A DNA stretch of 64,000 bases from positions 75,883,625-75,947,624 of the forward strand of contig CM072513.1 of NCBI GenBank assembly GCA_036898135.1. Direction: 5' to 3'. The DNA is from Oncomelania hupensis (taxonomy: Eukaryota > Mollusca > Gastropoda > Littorinimorpha > Pomatiopsidae). The position numbers were made by a program, and so were the translations under genes. Position 1 is the first letter of the stretch. Each line of letters begins with the position of its first letter. This document shows, one piece after another, positions 1-12,100 of the stretch. Under the pieces are notes generated by a model. The model did not search any database, was not told the origin of the DNA, and saw only the letters and a list, made by a program, of their open reading frames with translations.

Positions 1-230
1 ATACAATGGCCAGTTCTCTCCCGCCCATTCACCCCTCTAACTTTCGACGCATTTAAGCAATCGCCAGCACGATTGCATTAATAAGATGAAGAACAGTTCC
101 CTCACGCCCACCCACCCCACCCCCCTCCTCCTAACCTGCTATGCATTAAAACAAACGCCAGCATTATTGCATTAATAAGATGGCCACTTTCCTCCCACCC
201 ATCCCAACCCTTATAAAAATAGTTGTTTTT
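1..230. repeat. Imperfect tandem repeat, ~90 bp unit
   Basis: Two full and one partial unit share the phrase CATTAATAAGATG followed by a pyrimidine-rich C/T run. Unit ends fall near 88 and 182. No protein is evident. A (GA)n run follows at about 252-280. Confidence 0.6.
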
Positions 231-249
231 TTCTGTTTTCGGGACAACC

Positions 250-284
<35 letters not shown>

Positions 285-722
285 TGGAGAATTTTCCTCG
301 GATCCGCGGATTTCCGCAGAAGGCATTTACATTTCCGAGAAAAAAATATTGAGTACCGAGATTTTTATTTTTTGTCCGATATATTTTTCGCGGAACACCT
401 CCATGCCCGCATCCGTTGTTTTGTCAGTCATTCAATGCTTTCAGAGAAAGCGCCCGCCCGCGACTGTTATACAGAGCTATGCTATAAGGCCTACTATATA
501 GACCTACTATGAGCAAAAAAACAAAATCGGGCGACCAGGACTGGGAACAGTAGCCTATAAAGCGCGCGAGTCCTCCTCCTTCCTTTGTGTTACGCTTCAG
601 CGATTCTTTTCATTTTCTTCCAGGGGGCGAACGCCCCCATGGACCTCCTACCGGGGCTTGGCCCCTGGACTCCACCAGGGCGGATTTCAGAGATTTCTTG
701 ATTCAGTTGTTCTCGACCCTGA

Positions 723-764
<42 letters not shown>

Positions 765-1024
765 TTTGCGACCTCTGAACAGCTACACTGCGTCGCGGAG
801 ACTAGCCGATGCTTACGCTCGTCACTACGAGTGGAGAGGCTCGGCGAGTCTCTGCTAAGCAGAGTGCTGCCATGCCTCGGTAACCCGAGTAAATTAGTGT
901 CAATAATCGGAAACTTCGTGCATTTTACACGGAATAAAACATCTAAACCCTCGTAAGAAAAGAAAAGGCTGTAATGTAACTACACATAGGAGAAGGAATA
1001 TATATAAAATTTGGCGTGTTGGAG
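231..1024. other. No gene seen; (GA)n and (CAGA)n microsatellites
   Basis: Open frames here run through GA repeats at 252-280 and GA/CAGA repeats at about 724-765 and have no recognisable domain. I see no splice-bounded exon. Confidence 0.5.
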
Positions 1025-1140
1025 CACAGGCTATGAAGTCTAGTCTTTCGTAGGTCTCAATTACATACTATACATGTTACATACGTATGTAGGAGGCCTA
1101 CGAGTTTACAAAGACAAAAGAAAAGACTTCAGAGCCTGTG
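1025..1140. mobile_element. Short MITE with terminal inverted repeats
   Basis: The left end reads CACAGGCTATGAAGTCT. The right end is its near-perfect reverse complement, ending in AGACTTCAGAGCCTGTG. The interior is itself palindromic: a CTTTCGTAGG arm faces a CCTACGAG arm. A truncated relative lies at 48540-48632. The target-site duplication is not clear. Confidence 0.65.
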
Positions 1141-1477
1141 TTTGGAAACGAAGACGAGTTCCAATCTACATTCATCGCCTTACTTGCATTATTTGTTTTT
1201 TCTCTTTTTTTTTTTTTTTTAATAAACTATATTATTGATGCTAAGCTACAGCTGTTATTGAATCTGCATTATAACTGAGCAACAGGAGGAACAGTCTCTT
1301 CGACCTTTTGACGCGTTTAAGTTGTTCGCAAATAGATGGAAGTTCTATATTCATTCAACACGCATCCACAATTTTCCTCGCTAATCATACCACTCCATAC
1401 CTAGTGAAAGCTAAGCGGTCAAAACCCGAACGTGTTGTGTTTTTTTTTTTTAATGAACAATTATGAACGAAAGTTGA

Positions 1478-1578
1478 TGCCTCGGGCGGTTTGAGTTAGG
1501 GCATGTTTCAGCCAGTGCCTTGCACAGCTTTTAAGCTGGACAAGCGCTGTATAGCCTAACTATTAGAACAATAAAATT
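1478..1578 (+). mobile_element. 3' fragment of tRNA-derived SINE (family T1)
   Basis: The phrase CTCGGGCGGTTTGAGTTAG, followed by a GCGCTATA-like tail, matches the 3' half of the longer copy at 6262-6685. The tRNA-like head is missing. Confidence 0.6.
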
Positions 1579-1584
1579 CGTAAC

Positions 1585-2934
1585 TGTGACGGTGGGTCTG
1601 TTGTTGCTGGGCTCTGCACAATGGAATGCTATTACCCACTCGTCGTTCGTCTGCGGAGATCGGCTAGTATAATCACCCTGTGACTAATCTTAATATAGAG
1701 ATAGGGAGAAAATGGTAATCGCTTCACTGACACACTAGCTCTCGCACGGCTATGAAACATAGGTAGTCCAGCCACTTGTTAACAGCAAATATCACACATT
1801 TATTTTATCTACTCTATACATAATTCTCTAAACACTCTATTAACTTAAATGTCCAAGTTCACTTCGAATAGTTCGTTCCTATGCTGCTACTGTTCTTGAT
1901 ATTTGCTACTGTCTCATCATTGGGCTATTTGTTCTGGTTGGCCTAATGTTTGTTTTCAGGAGAGTGGACTACCGCACAGTCCTTCTAGATCAGTGTTAGT
2001 GCGTTTCTTCTTGCACTTAGCTGATTCGTTGAGGTGTGGTGATGGTGTCTCTTCCTTGGTTGTTGACTATTGGGCTATCGTAGCTCAGTGCTGATGCTCC
2101 AACAAGCCTGCTCATCTGCAAAACATAAGATGAGTTTCTGCAACGCCTTGTATACTAAGGGTGTGCAGAGCGTCTCACTGATGGCAGAAACAGCCCTCAA
2201 TGATCGCTCCACTTATACAAAGAAGGGACGATCATTCTTCTAAGTCCGTGGTCCACTGGAATCTCCAACATAATTCCTATACATATACATACATCATGGC
2301 TAAATGAAACACATGCAGAAGTAATTAACAATGTACACATTCTCCGGTACAGCCACTGGTCTGCAATAATACACATAGGAAAAACAACAGTTGGACAGTA
2401 GAGGCTACCACATGGTGTCTAAACCGGTCGCGGTCAGCCACGTGGTCACACTAATTTTTACAAACATTCACAATGATAAAACATGGAAAGACTTCACAAA
2501 CATAATCCAACAATATTATCAATAAATCGCGATGAAACAAAAGATTGAACATTTACCTTTTTGACAATGCCAGGCTGTGGCTATACTGCGATTAATGAAT
2601 TTCACCCGTCACCTGCTTAGTCTTCAGCTAGAGAGATCTTTCAGCGTGCGTCCTTCTCGGTTGAGATTTAGACAAAGACTGACTACCTAACCTTGTGGTC
2701 AGCCAAAGCCTGTGAAAATCTCATGAGACCTGAGCGCCTCCTAGTGGGGTTGGTTATACGTCAGCAGGATGAGGTCACTGCCTACCTTAGCGAGAGTTAG
2801 ATTACACATGTTTAGCACAGTCCTTTACTTCTGTCGTCTGCTAGGCATCAACTTTAATTTACAACGGCTACAGCAGGCTGAACTATTTGAGGCGTGAAGC
2901 CTTAGTGCAGGGTCTAAAATAGCCTCTCGTGACA
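1585..2934. mobile_element. Solo LTR, ~1350 bp
   Basis: The segment starts TGTGACGG and ends CTCGTGACA, giving the canonical TG...CA ends. It is flanked on both sides by the same 5-bp word GTAAC (1580-1584 and 2935-2939). Five-bp duplications and TG/CA ends are standard for LTR retrotransposons. No gag/pol is visible, so this looks like a solo LTR left by recombination. The superfamily is not determinable here. A TIR element with 5-bp duplication is the alternative, but the terminal match is too short. Confidence 0.65.
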
Positions 2935-2939
2935 GTAAC

Positions 2940-3312
2940 TAAACCTATCCTTTTTCTTGGAAACTCTTCCAAAACTCCTCATTTGTATATGGGGTCTCTG
3001 TTGGGTCATCTTGGGGATATTGGGCGCTTTTTGCCAAATGGTCACCAGGGCTTTCTATGGTATTATTATTTAGCAATGTAGGCATTTTATATGTATGTGT
3101 TTTGTTAATATTTTATATTCTATTATATTTTTGTAAACGGGGGTTTGAGACATTAGAGTACAGCCTCAGCGTCCCCTGCATGGAATGCCTTTATTGTAAA
3201 GTGAACAGCTGGTAGAGTGCCTTGACTGCCTTCAGTGTTCTTTCAACCACGTTGTGGTCCTGATTCGGATCTTTGCAGTCTGCTGGACCCTATAGACAAT
3301 GACTAACTAACT
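2940..3312 (+). mobile_element. CCCCG-SINE, 5'-truncated copy
   Basis: This is the 3' half of the abundant SINE-like family of this window. Markers are GTAAACGGGGGTT, the CCTCAGCGTCCCCTGC block and a terminal (AACT)n tail. It begins directly right of the solo LTR. Confidence 0.75.
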
Positions 3313-3660
3313 AATTCCAAGAAAAAATGACAAATGCCCTTTTCAGAACAAAACACACCAGGCAAGAGAACAACATGGTGTCACCGCCAGCAATTTGTGT
3401 TTAGTCGACTGTCACGGTTGAAAGTGTGTAGTTATTTTATCAGATAAACTGTAAACATCGTAGAACAATATTATGCATTATGTATTAGGACGACTTATTT
3501 GCACTAGCTAAGTGCTCTGGCACGGAATAGGATATGCAGTGTAAATCAGCCGAGAGTTGCCCAGGCAGAGCTATCTATTTTGGCGGAAAGTCTGGGCAAC
3601 GCTGTATTCGCGGAGAGCACTCTGTAGCGGTCTCGAAAGGTTGTTTGCGAAGATGAAAAG

Positions 3661-3731
3661 ATGGCGGCCAGTGTGGTGGGCTTTCGAATTGCGAATGGCG
3701 ATGTATTCAGCGGTGAAATAGCTAGAATCTG
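3661..3731 (+). CDS. Possible first coding exon of an unidentified gene
   Basis: An AAGATGGCGGCC context (a YY1-type core that doubles as start codon) opens a 23-codon frame beginning MAASVVGFRIANGDVFSGEI. It ends at a good splice donor, CTG|GTAAGA, in phase 2. DPY30 also starts within ATGGCGG, and the POP7 leader carries a related AAGATGGCTGC. I recognise no family, and no matching downstream exon was found. It cannot be an alternative PNP first exon, because joining to PNP exon 2 would create TGA. Treat as a transcription-start candidate only. Confidence 0.3.
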
Positions 3732-5408
3732 GTAAGATTTGTTACTTGTTATTTGACGGAGTATTTATGTTTATGCGCAATTAGTATGAATTAGCATTTA
3801 TATTTGATAGTATTGTTGTCTTTTCAACGTGATTGACAGTAACTTTCAATTTCAGCCAACTTCACTTTGATTGGCTGTTGTGCAGTCAACATGTGCTGCG
3901 CCATTTTAAAAACGTTGGCTTATGGCAAAAGATTGCCCAGAAGCAAAAATAGTTCGTGCGGAGCAATCGCGAACGCTTTGTGGCGCTTTTATTCTACGTA
4001 ACTCGGGGCAGATGTGGTCTACAGGGGTGCTCAGACTAACAATGAAATCGCCATTAGGATGCTTGAGAAACGTTACAGAGTTAATGTGCCGTGTAGCAGA
4101 CGTCTGCACAACTAAACAACTTTGGTACACTGCCAAGCTATCGCTGTGTGAACGAATCCAAAAATGCCTAATTATGCACGGAAATGGCCCGAAAATGTGC
4201 AATTCTGCAGTATCACGTGGTTAATGTGTCTTCTAATTGGTATGCTGTTGTTGTTTTTAATTGAAAGGAGGGATCGAACTGCTTTGCCAGTATGAAGAAG
4301 AAGCAAAAGAAGAAGACGGCGACGAAAAATAAGGAGAAGTAAATCACTATAGATAACAAGAACAGAAGAAAAATGAACGAAGATTAAGTTTACTACTCAT
4401 TACTCAGAATACACGGGAAAATAATACAATATATTCCCACGCACCGTGACGCACGTCCTGTCAAATGTTTTTCGACACTTCTGGCCGGCTGACCAATCAT
4501 CGTTTTCACCCTTTGCAATGACGAAGCCTTGACAAGTGTCTTCATAGTTGAAAAATTGACGTATGTGCTTCAAATAATGGATACACTTATTTAGGCCTAC
4601 GCGCTTTTCCCCTACATTAGGCCTACTCTCAAAGCATGGCGACTTGTAATGAGCATGCATGCTCACGTGTCATCCAAACACTCCAGCATACGCAACAAAC
4701 ACACAAATCACTCTACTCAAACATCTATATATATAAATTGCTTAGCCGGAAGTCCTTCTTTGCCTCTACTGTAAAGTTTGTCCGGTATGGACGCTGATCT
4801 GGGCAGGTGCTGGGCGCTGCTGATCGGCCTGCTGTGCGCTCAAAACCCGCGAAAGCGTTATAGCCGACATTTCCTTACCGAAAGTTTAACCGTTTCTGAG
4901 ATAAATAAATAAACAAAATGTCCACAAACTGCAATAGCCTCATTCCGCGCAGCGCTTCCGATTCAACCCGTGTCAAGAACTGCCATTCTGTAATACCGCA
5001 AATTTTGTTTTATTTCCATTCAAAACACTTTTGCACTCATGTGACCAATCTTACAGCTGAAGGTTACCTGTTCACTTTCTTTTTCATCCATACTTATATG
5101 CGCACAAAAATTTCAATTTGCATAAAATCTTCCATTACTTGAAGCAACTGTGTCATACAAGATCTGTGCTGACAAAAACCATGTTTGTAGAGTTGTAACA
5201 CGGTTACTTCCCTCTAACTAAATCACTGTTTATGCAGTACCTATGCGCTACCGCGAATACAAATATACCGGAAGTATTGTGGTACCAAGGGAGATTACTT
5301 GCATGCCTAATATTTTTAAATAAAGGTATGACATTTAAAAATACGTTGCCTAACATAAATACTAAATTACAATAAAATATTTTAGTGCATTACTCAAACA
5401 AGCACCTA
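3732..5408. other. No gene recognised
   Basis: Short open frames (for example 3922-4224) show no domain, codon bias or splice support. A Lys-rich mini frame at about 4292 is probably low complexity. Confidence 0.4.
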
Positions 5409-5786
5409 TACTCTGATCTGCAGTACATTGCAATTATCATTTTAAATTAAAAATAGTTCAATGCATTGCTCGAGTCGAACATCAACATGTAGGCCTACCT
5501 TTTAATGAAATTAATCTATTCTGTTTTGCAGTGCTTCATCATTCGACCCCGGGGCCCTGCAAGTAAACTATTGCAATCATTTCAGTGCATTTCTAATGTT
5601 TGACTCTGTTCTGCAGTACATTGCAATTATCATTTTAAATTAAAATAGTTCAATGCATTGCTCGAGTCGAACATCAAGTGATCAACATGTAGGCCTACCT
5701 TTTAATCTACTCTGTTTTGCAGTGCTTCATCATTCGACCCCTGCAAGTAAACTATTGCAATCATTTCAGTGCATTTTTAATGTTTA
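5409..5786. repeat. Tandem duplication, two ~190 bp units
   Basis: Both units contain GCAGTACATTGCAATTATC, CATTGCTCGAGTCGAAC, ATGTAGGCCTACC and GTGCTTCATCATTCGACC in the same order. The first unit has a short CCCGGGGC insertion and the second an extra GTGATC. Confidence 0.8.
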
Positions 5787-6261
5787 ATGCTAACTCGCAG
5801 ACAACAGTTGTCTCTCTGTCTACATTTTAAACAGCAACCTGTGTACCCTGGATTGCCAGGGTACAAAACCACTAGTTTGGTATAAAGGTTAATTTGAGAG
5901 TCGCTATTAGTATTAGAAGACAGCAAGAAAATAAATTTTATGTTTTTGAATTTAGTATGTGATAATACAGCTTATTACTTGTTTAAATAATATTTGTATT
6001 TGTAAATATGGACCAGCAGGAAAAAAAAATCACAATCACAAAACAGCAACCTTTGTTCTTAGAACCCACCACATTGTAAGTGTTTATCTGCAGTAGGTTT
6101 GGAGATCTTGCCTTTTTCACCGAAAATTCTAATCCTGCAGAAAAGATTTGGCGCGGGGAACCATGCACTAGGTTATATAATAGGCCTACACGGCGGTAAA
6201 AGAGATAATAAACTCTCTGTCCTCTTACATTCACTTTTAGTGTGAATATATTACGCCTATA

Positions 6262-6685
6262 TAATTGCTCTTAGCACGTAGAGGCACAGTGCTTTGGCTT
6301 GCGGATCTGAAGGTTCTGTGTTCGAGCCCTGTCCGGGCCATTGTGTTGTGTCCTTGGGAAAGACACTTTACTCCCGTTTCCTACTCCTTCGGATGAGAGT
6401 ATAAACCGAGGTCTAGTCTGTGTGTCGCATACATTCCATCATAACGGACTTTACAGATCCTAACGCTCATGTCCTAGACGGGTGAGTGCCGGTAACAAGA
6501 ACACACCCAGCATGCACTTGGTGCCAGGATAGTGCTCAGTTGTCCGGGCGTCAGACCATGCGCCCAAAGGCTGCGGGTGGGCGTCTCGGGCGGTTTGAGT
6601 TAGATCCTGTAACGGCAAGCGCCTATAGTCTGGTCAAGTACGGCGAGATAAGTGCGCTATAAAAATCTTCAATTAAAAATATACT
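6262..6685 (+). mobile_element. tRNA-derived SINE (family T1)
   Basis: The head resembles a tRNA gene, with the B-box-like GTTCGAGCCC preceded by an A-box-like TAGAGGCACAGTG. It is followed by a CCTTGGGAAAGACACTTTAC block and a tail near TAAGTGCGCTATAAAA. A fragment of the same tail lies at 1478-1578. Confidence 0.65.
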
Positions 6686-6789
6686 CAATAATAATTAGCC
6701 GTATAGGGTTTTGAATGTAATTATAATAAACCTCTTCCTATCGTTGTCCTTAATATTCAGTTTGGTTATTATGTAACATTAATTACCTG

Positions 6790-7045
6790 GCCTTGTTGAA
6801 TGAATCTTGAAGTTTAAATTAACGTCTGTGCCCACCATTGGCGATACGGCAAACGGGAATAACCAACCCTAGGGGAGAGGAGTAAGGACCTAAATCAACC
6901 TTGAACCACCAGATCAATCATCGTGCTAAGATGAACAGTGAAACGTTGCCTTTTTTTTTTTTTTTAAAATCTTGCCCACCACGTACGGGATTCCAACCTG
7001 GGTGTGCCAAGCTAACGTACGCTGCTACGGGGATGGGTCAACAGA
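6790..7045 (-). mobile_element. tRNA-derived SINE (family T2), degraded
   Basis: The sequence runs parallel to 55911-56148. Shared blocks include CCCACCATTGGCGATA, TTGAACCACCAGA and the minus-strand tRNA-like end GCCCACCACG. It carries an internal poly-T expansion at about 6951. Confidence 0.65.
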
Positions 7046-7245
7046 GGGTGGTCTTGTTAGAATGTAACGAAGCAATTATGTTTGTCTGTCCTTACCCTTT
7101 GGCCTTTCTGTTCAATCCGATTATAATTATAGTTTAATTATGTGGAGGCAGTGATATCATTAATTTTCTCTGTTCTTTAACATTATAGTATCCAAACTGA
7201 TTATTATCTGTTCTTGTTATTATGTCATAGCTATTGAGGCAAAGA

Positions 7246-7247
<2 letters not shown>

Positions 7248-7288
<41 letters not shown>

Positions 7289-7289
7289 T
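7248..7289. repeat. (ATT)n microsatellite
   Basis: About 14 ATT units. Confidence 0.9.
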
Positions 7290-7309
7290 GTTATTTTAAA
7301 GTAATATAA

Positions 7310-7418
7310 TAAAGATACTATCTTTGCCAATTGCCCAAGAGCTAGCCTTCTTATGAGCAATCATTAGCCTAATTCATGTCTCTTGCTTCTTGGGTAATTG
7401 GCAAAGATAGTGTCTTTA
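7310..7418 (+). repeat. Long hairpin, ~32 bp stem
   Basis: The arm 7310-7341 pairs with 7387-7418 around a 45-nt loop. Within the 29-bp core only two positions differ from perfect complementarity, and both become G-U pairs if the plus strand is transcribed. It could be a tiny fold-back MITE or a small-RNA precursor. No terminal duplication is seen. Confidence 0.7.
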
Positions 7419-7845
7419 CTCTTGTTCTTATTATTATAAGACAGTTATTTAATTAACTTTCATTTGTGTCCAAACTTGTCATAGTTTTATTCGTTCCTGC
7501 TTTGATTATAATAATAAAGATAATTACATAACCAATTTTCTATTCATTGAACATTTGCATCCTCGTTATGATATTGCCATTATTTTAAGTTACAACTGTT
7601 TTATATCTGTAATATATAGTTTTATCCTGTTTTCAACATTACATTGTTCTCGACATAATGAGCTGATTTTTAATTCAGCCCCCCCTCGCCCCTCCCCATC
7701 TCTCTCTCTCTTTCTCACTCTTTCTCTTACTCCCTTTCTGTATCTCCCTTCTCTCACTATTATGATTATTAAGGTGTTCCTCCTATCCATTGTGTATTTT
7801 AAAATGACGATAATGGGCAATGGAACATTTCTTCGTTGCTAGGAC

Positions 7846-7985
7846 TACTTGTTACAAAATAATAATTATGTTGTTGTTGTAGTTCGTTGTTCGTCTTCTT
7901 CTACTTGTTACAAAATAATAATTATGTTGTTGTTGTTGTTCGTCTTCTTCTACTTGTTACAAAATAATAGTTATGCTGTTGTTGT
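7846..7985. repeat. Tandem repeat, ~60 bp unit, about 2.5 copies
   Basis: The repeated phrase ACTTGTTACAAAATAATAAT is followed by GTTGTTGTTG and CGTCTTCTT. Confidence 0.75.
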
Positions 7986-9040
7986 TGTTCTTTTTTTCTT
8001 GTTGTTGCTAATTATTTTATAAATAAAATTTGTCTACTGGTAATTGCGCGTTATATCGTTGTTGTCTTTCACCTAATATATTGTACTAATTATATGTACT
8101 CTTGTTTCTTCTTTTGTATCTCATATAATGATTTAGATGATAACAATAACATTATTTTAATTTTGTTTATGATAGCCTATAATATATGTGTTCTTGTGAT
8201 GATTATAAGGCCGATCGATAGACCTTACATCGACATTGAACAACATATTTGTTTGTTTTCATGTTTGTTTGCATGATCATGCATGCAATCTGTTAACTAC
8301 TTTGGTCGATTCCAAATAAAAAAGTCTTTTATAAAACATAATAAACGGTATTTTCAATTAATTTTTTCGTCTGCTTATACTTCATTTATGCCTTAATTTT
8401 TTTTTTCTGGTCACCGTATCTTTCTTTTTTCTTTCCTTTTTCTTCCTTTCTCTCTTTAGCTCTCCTCTGTACCTTCAATTCTTTTCCCACATCTTTCTTA
8501 TCTTCTTTTTGAACATGTCTCACTTTCTTTCCTTGTTGTTCTCTTCTTATTCATAGCTGCTTCTTCTTCTCATTAATTTCTTCCTGTAATTGGATCATAC
8601 CTTACACACCGCTCTCCTCTTCAATCTGTTAGAAAGAAAAAAAAAATTATCTATAGATATAGTCTGCGTTAACGAAGCGGAGAAGTTAGGTGATGACAGT
8701 GTTTTATTTCTTTCTTTCTTTCTTTATTATTTTATCCTGTAACTTTATTTATATATAATTATTTTATTCAAGATCTTAGAGGAAGGGAAACAACTCTTTC
8801 AACAAAATTATTGTGAAAGGCACCACAAACAAATAAAAATCAATGCATTTCAGTATCTTACAATTCGGTAGAAATTTGCTTTCCTTTGAAGGAAAAAATA
8901 ACACAGCGCCTAATGGAAGTTCATTATTAATGTAATTGTTATCTGCAAACAGGCAAAGCCACGCATATGCAGAACCCCGCAAACAATAAAAATTCAACCT
9001 TCAAAAATAGCAGTAAAGGTCAAGGCTTCTCAACTTTGAA
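7986..9040. other. AT-rich, no gene seen
   Basis: Pyrimidine-rich low complexity at about 8400-8560 and a (TTTC)n run near 8708. No exon candidate. Confidence 0.5.
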
Positions 9041-9042
9041 GC

Positions 9043-9051
9043 ACCGGAAGT
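9043..9051 (+). promoter_or_regulatory. ETS-like site upstream of PNP
   Basis: ACCGGAAGT lies about 90 bp before the PNP start codon. This is the consensus for ETS/GABP factors common in housekeeping promoters. Function is inferred from motif and position. Confidence 0.45.
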
Positions 9052-9140
9052 TACTGCAGCAGACGCTACTCAAACATTCGTAGTGTGCATCTGACCAAGA
9101 GGGTCGAATCGCAGATATTTCTGGATTTTGCATTTCTAAA

Positions 9141-9172
9141 ATGGCTTTCATGGCTGATATTTCGTCTTCTGG
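9141..9172 (+). CDS. PNP: PNP exon 1
   Basis: Start codon in AAAATGGCTTTC; encodes [10 protein letters not shown] plus two bases of Gly11. The donor is GG|GTGAGT. This start is chosen because the split Gly joins exactly to exon 2, giving GYSFEE where the human protein has GYTYED. Confidence 0.85.
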
Positions 9173-12100
9173 GTGAGTTCTTTCAAGTCACAGTTCTTAA
9201 TTTGTCATAGAAATTTGCGTTGTTTGCATGGAATGTTTAGATGCAGATGCCGGTTCTGAGCAAATGTTGCCATTTCTCTGATTTCTGATTGATTTCACCT
9301 CGGACCTGTAACAGCACAGGTCGGTGATTTCACGCATTTGATTTGCTGCTTATTTTGTTACTTCAGTTCTGTCAGACTATATTTTTCATAACTGATATAC
9401 GTTCATTAGTTTCCGTGTACACTAACGTTGTTCTAATATTTCTCAAATGTCATTGACATTATTTATAGTTGTACGAAAATCTCTGTCCTAACTCCTATCC
9501 TAATCCTATCTCCTATCCTATACTATGGGCTATCCCGTAACTCGAAGGTCGTTGGGGCACCACAGATGAGTGTTTAACCAGCGTACTCCATCTTTCTCTG
9601 CCCTCACCAACCCTCGTGGCAGTAAAATAACCTAGTATAAAGTTGTGCCTGTTTTGCCGCAATCATCCCAGTCTGGAGATTAGAAAGTATAATTATGTAC
9701 AGTGAATAAGTCAATAACGTAATTAATCTAATAATTCCTTATTTATTCAGCAAACATTGGACAGTTGCTGATTAATTATGCATCATAATATCGTCTTAGT
9801 ACCATCTGTCCCAGCTAACCACAATTTCGGGGCCCGATGGGGCCCGCATCGGGCAGCCCGATGGGGCCCGGATCGGGCTACCGATCGGGGCCCGATCGGG
9901 CAAATGGAAATTGGAACCGACTCGGGCCCGATTCGGGCAAAGATCGGGCGATCGTCGGGCTACCCGAAACTTACCCGATCGTAACCCCACGTTCGCCAAA
10001 CAGTAGCCTGACTTTCGATAAAGATTGGGCGATCGTCGGGGTACCCAAAACTTACCCGACCGTAACCCAACCTTTGCCGAACGGTAACCCGATTCCGGCA
10101 AAGATCGGGCATACGTCAGGATACCCAACACCAACCCTATTGTAACCCAACTTAAACCAGAAACAACCCTGATAATGCCCCATCCCTGGCCAATGCTGAT
10201 TTACCCTAAAATCATATCCCACATATTGTTTATGATATGTGATTGCATTCAAAGAAAGAATTGAGATGTCTGGTGTTAATAGGGACTGTCGGCACAGGCG
10301 TTTTTGTTTTCGGAAGTCCTTGGTGTGTCCCCACTTAAGTATTTACACACCATTTCGATAACGATATAGCCTAGATATTAACGTGATCTTCGTCGCTATC
10401 GAAATCGTGTGTAAATACATAAATGAAAGGCAAAGCACCCAAAAAACAACCACAGTGAAAATAGAAATAGGTTTTCGCAGGCAAACACAATATCCGAGCA
10501 CATGCAACTGTAGAACTTATAGAAGAAAACTGTAGAAAATTGGCGCCTAAGTAGCCTACAACCGGAAAAGACCAGCAGTAATGGGCACGGAAATTTACCC
10601 TTGACTTATAATGTATAAATAAATACAATAGTTAAAAGAAACACTGTAACAATATTTTACATATTGTATGATAAAAATTAAGAATTATAAGCACAATTAA
10701 ATAATTATATCTTGCTGAATTGATTTTGTATAAATATTTTTTACATACACGTATACGCCGCAGCATATGTGAAGCAGACGAAACATTCCAGTTTAGCCAA
10801 TTAGAAGCGAGAGTAGGCCTATGTTAGCGTGTACGCAGCGTGGCTTTGTGGTGGGGCAGATTCGGGCGCCACACGGGATCGGCGAATCGTTACGCATCCA
10901 CATTTCTCGACTCCGCTACGCATCGGGTTTTTGTAGGGCTATGTGGGTCCCTACTAAAACCCGACAAAAGTCGGGATGCCCTATGCGGCCCCAGTGGGGC
11001 CCCGATCGGGCTGGTTTGCTGGGGTGTGTGTGTCATACAAAAATACTTTTTAGTTAATAATATTGACATACTATATATTGTGAGTACATGACTGACAAAT
11101 GTGGCGACTTGATTGGCACAAGTTTAAATGAATATTGCCTTCACATTTTGAATAGATTTCGTCGGTGAGCATTCAAAACCTCATATTTTAAAAAAAGCAG
11201 TTTGGAGAAAAACAAAAAGAAATGTTTTAAAAAAATTAGATATCACCAAAACACACGTTATATAATTTGTATTTAGTGCAAATTTTGAAATTATATTAAA
11301 AACATTTGTTTTGGTGACACCTGATTTTTTTAAAACAGTTTTTTTCATTTTCCTCAAAACTTAATTTTGGGATATATATAATACAAGGTTTTGAATGGAC
11401 ACCAACGATTTGCATTAATTGAATAATTGCCTTCACATTTATGTGCAGATATTCCTTTGAAGAAATCCAGAATATTGCAGCCAACATTCTGAGCAAGACC
11501 AAAACCAAACCAAAGATCGGCATCATCTGTGGCTCAGGACTCGGAGGGCTGGCAGACCAAGTGGAAAATGTTGACATCATTCCATATCACGAGATCCCTG
11601 AATTTCCTACCAGTACAGGTATGTTCATGGTACACAGTGTCTTAGGGAATTTCTGTAAATACTCTTCAAACTGTGTAGTGTGACTGTAGCCCAAACTAAA
11701 GAGGTGGAGCATGTGGTGGTGTGCAAAGTATGATCAAGATACCTTTACTATCTGGCCATATGATAAAATAGACCATGCTGGGAAATACGAAGGAAAACAG
11801 CTTTGGCTGGCTTGCCCGCATGTTTAGCCCAGAGTTGTTCTACATTGTGCATTCTTTGCAACCAGTAGTTTCTGCTCTGTCCTCCGTCAAACCTTCTGGA
11901 TCAACCGAAAGGTTGATTGTAGTTGCAATCCTGGATAGCTCCGCGAGTTCGGCCTTGCACTGCTGAGACAAGATGTCTGCCCGGATAACTTTAGGTAACT
12001 AAAAACACAACAAAAAGACAAGTTACCTCCCATTTCTGAATAAGGCCTATTCAACAGCATTTTTAAAGTCAAACTGACAATGAACAGATTAATGGGTTTT

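Noticed and set aside
3922..4224. 100-codon open frame as a gene
   Set aside because: An overlapping open frame of the same size exists on the other strand; no domain, splice or promoter support.
9778..10145. Open frames on both strands rich in Gly/Pro/Arg
   Set aside because: They arise from stop-poor GATCGGGC repeats in the GC-rich element and exist equally on both strands.
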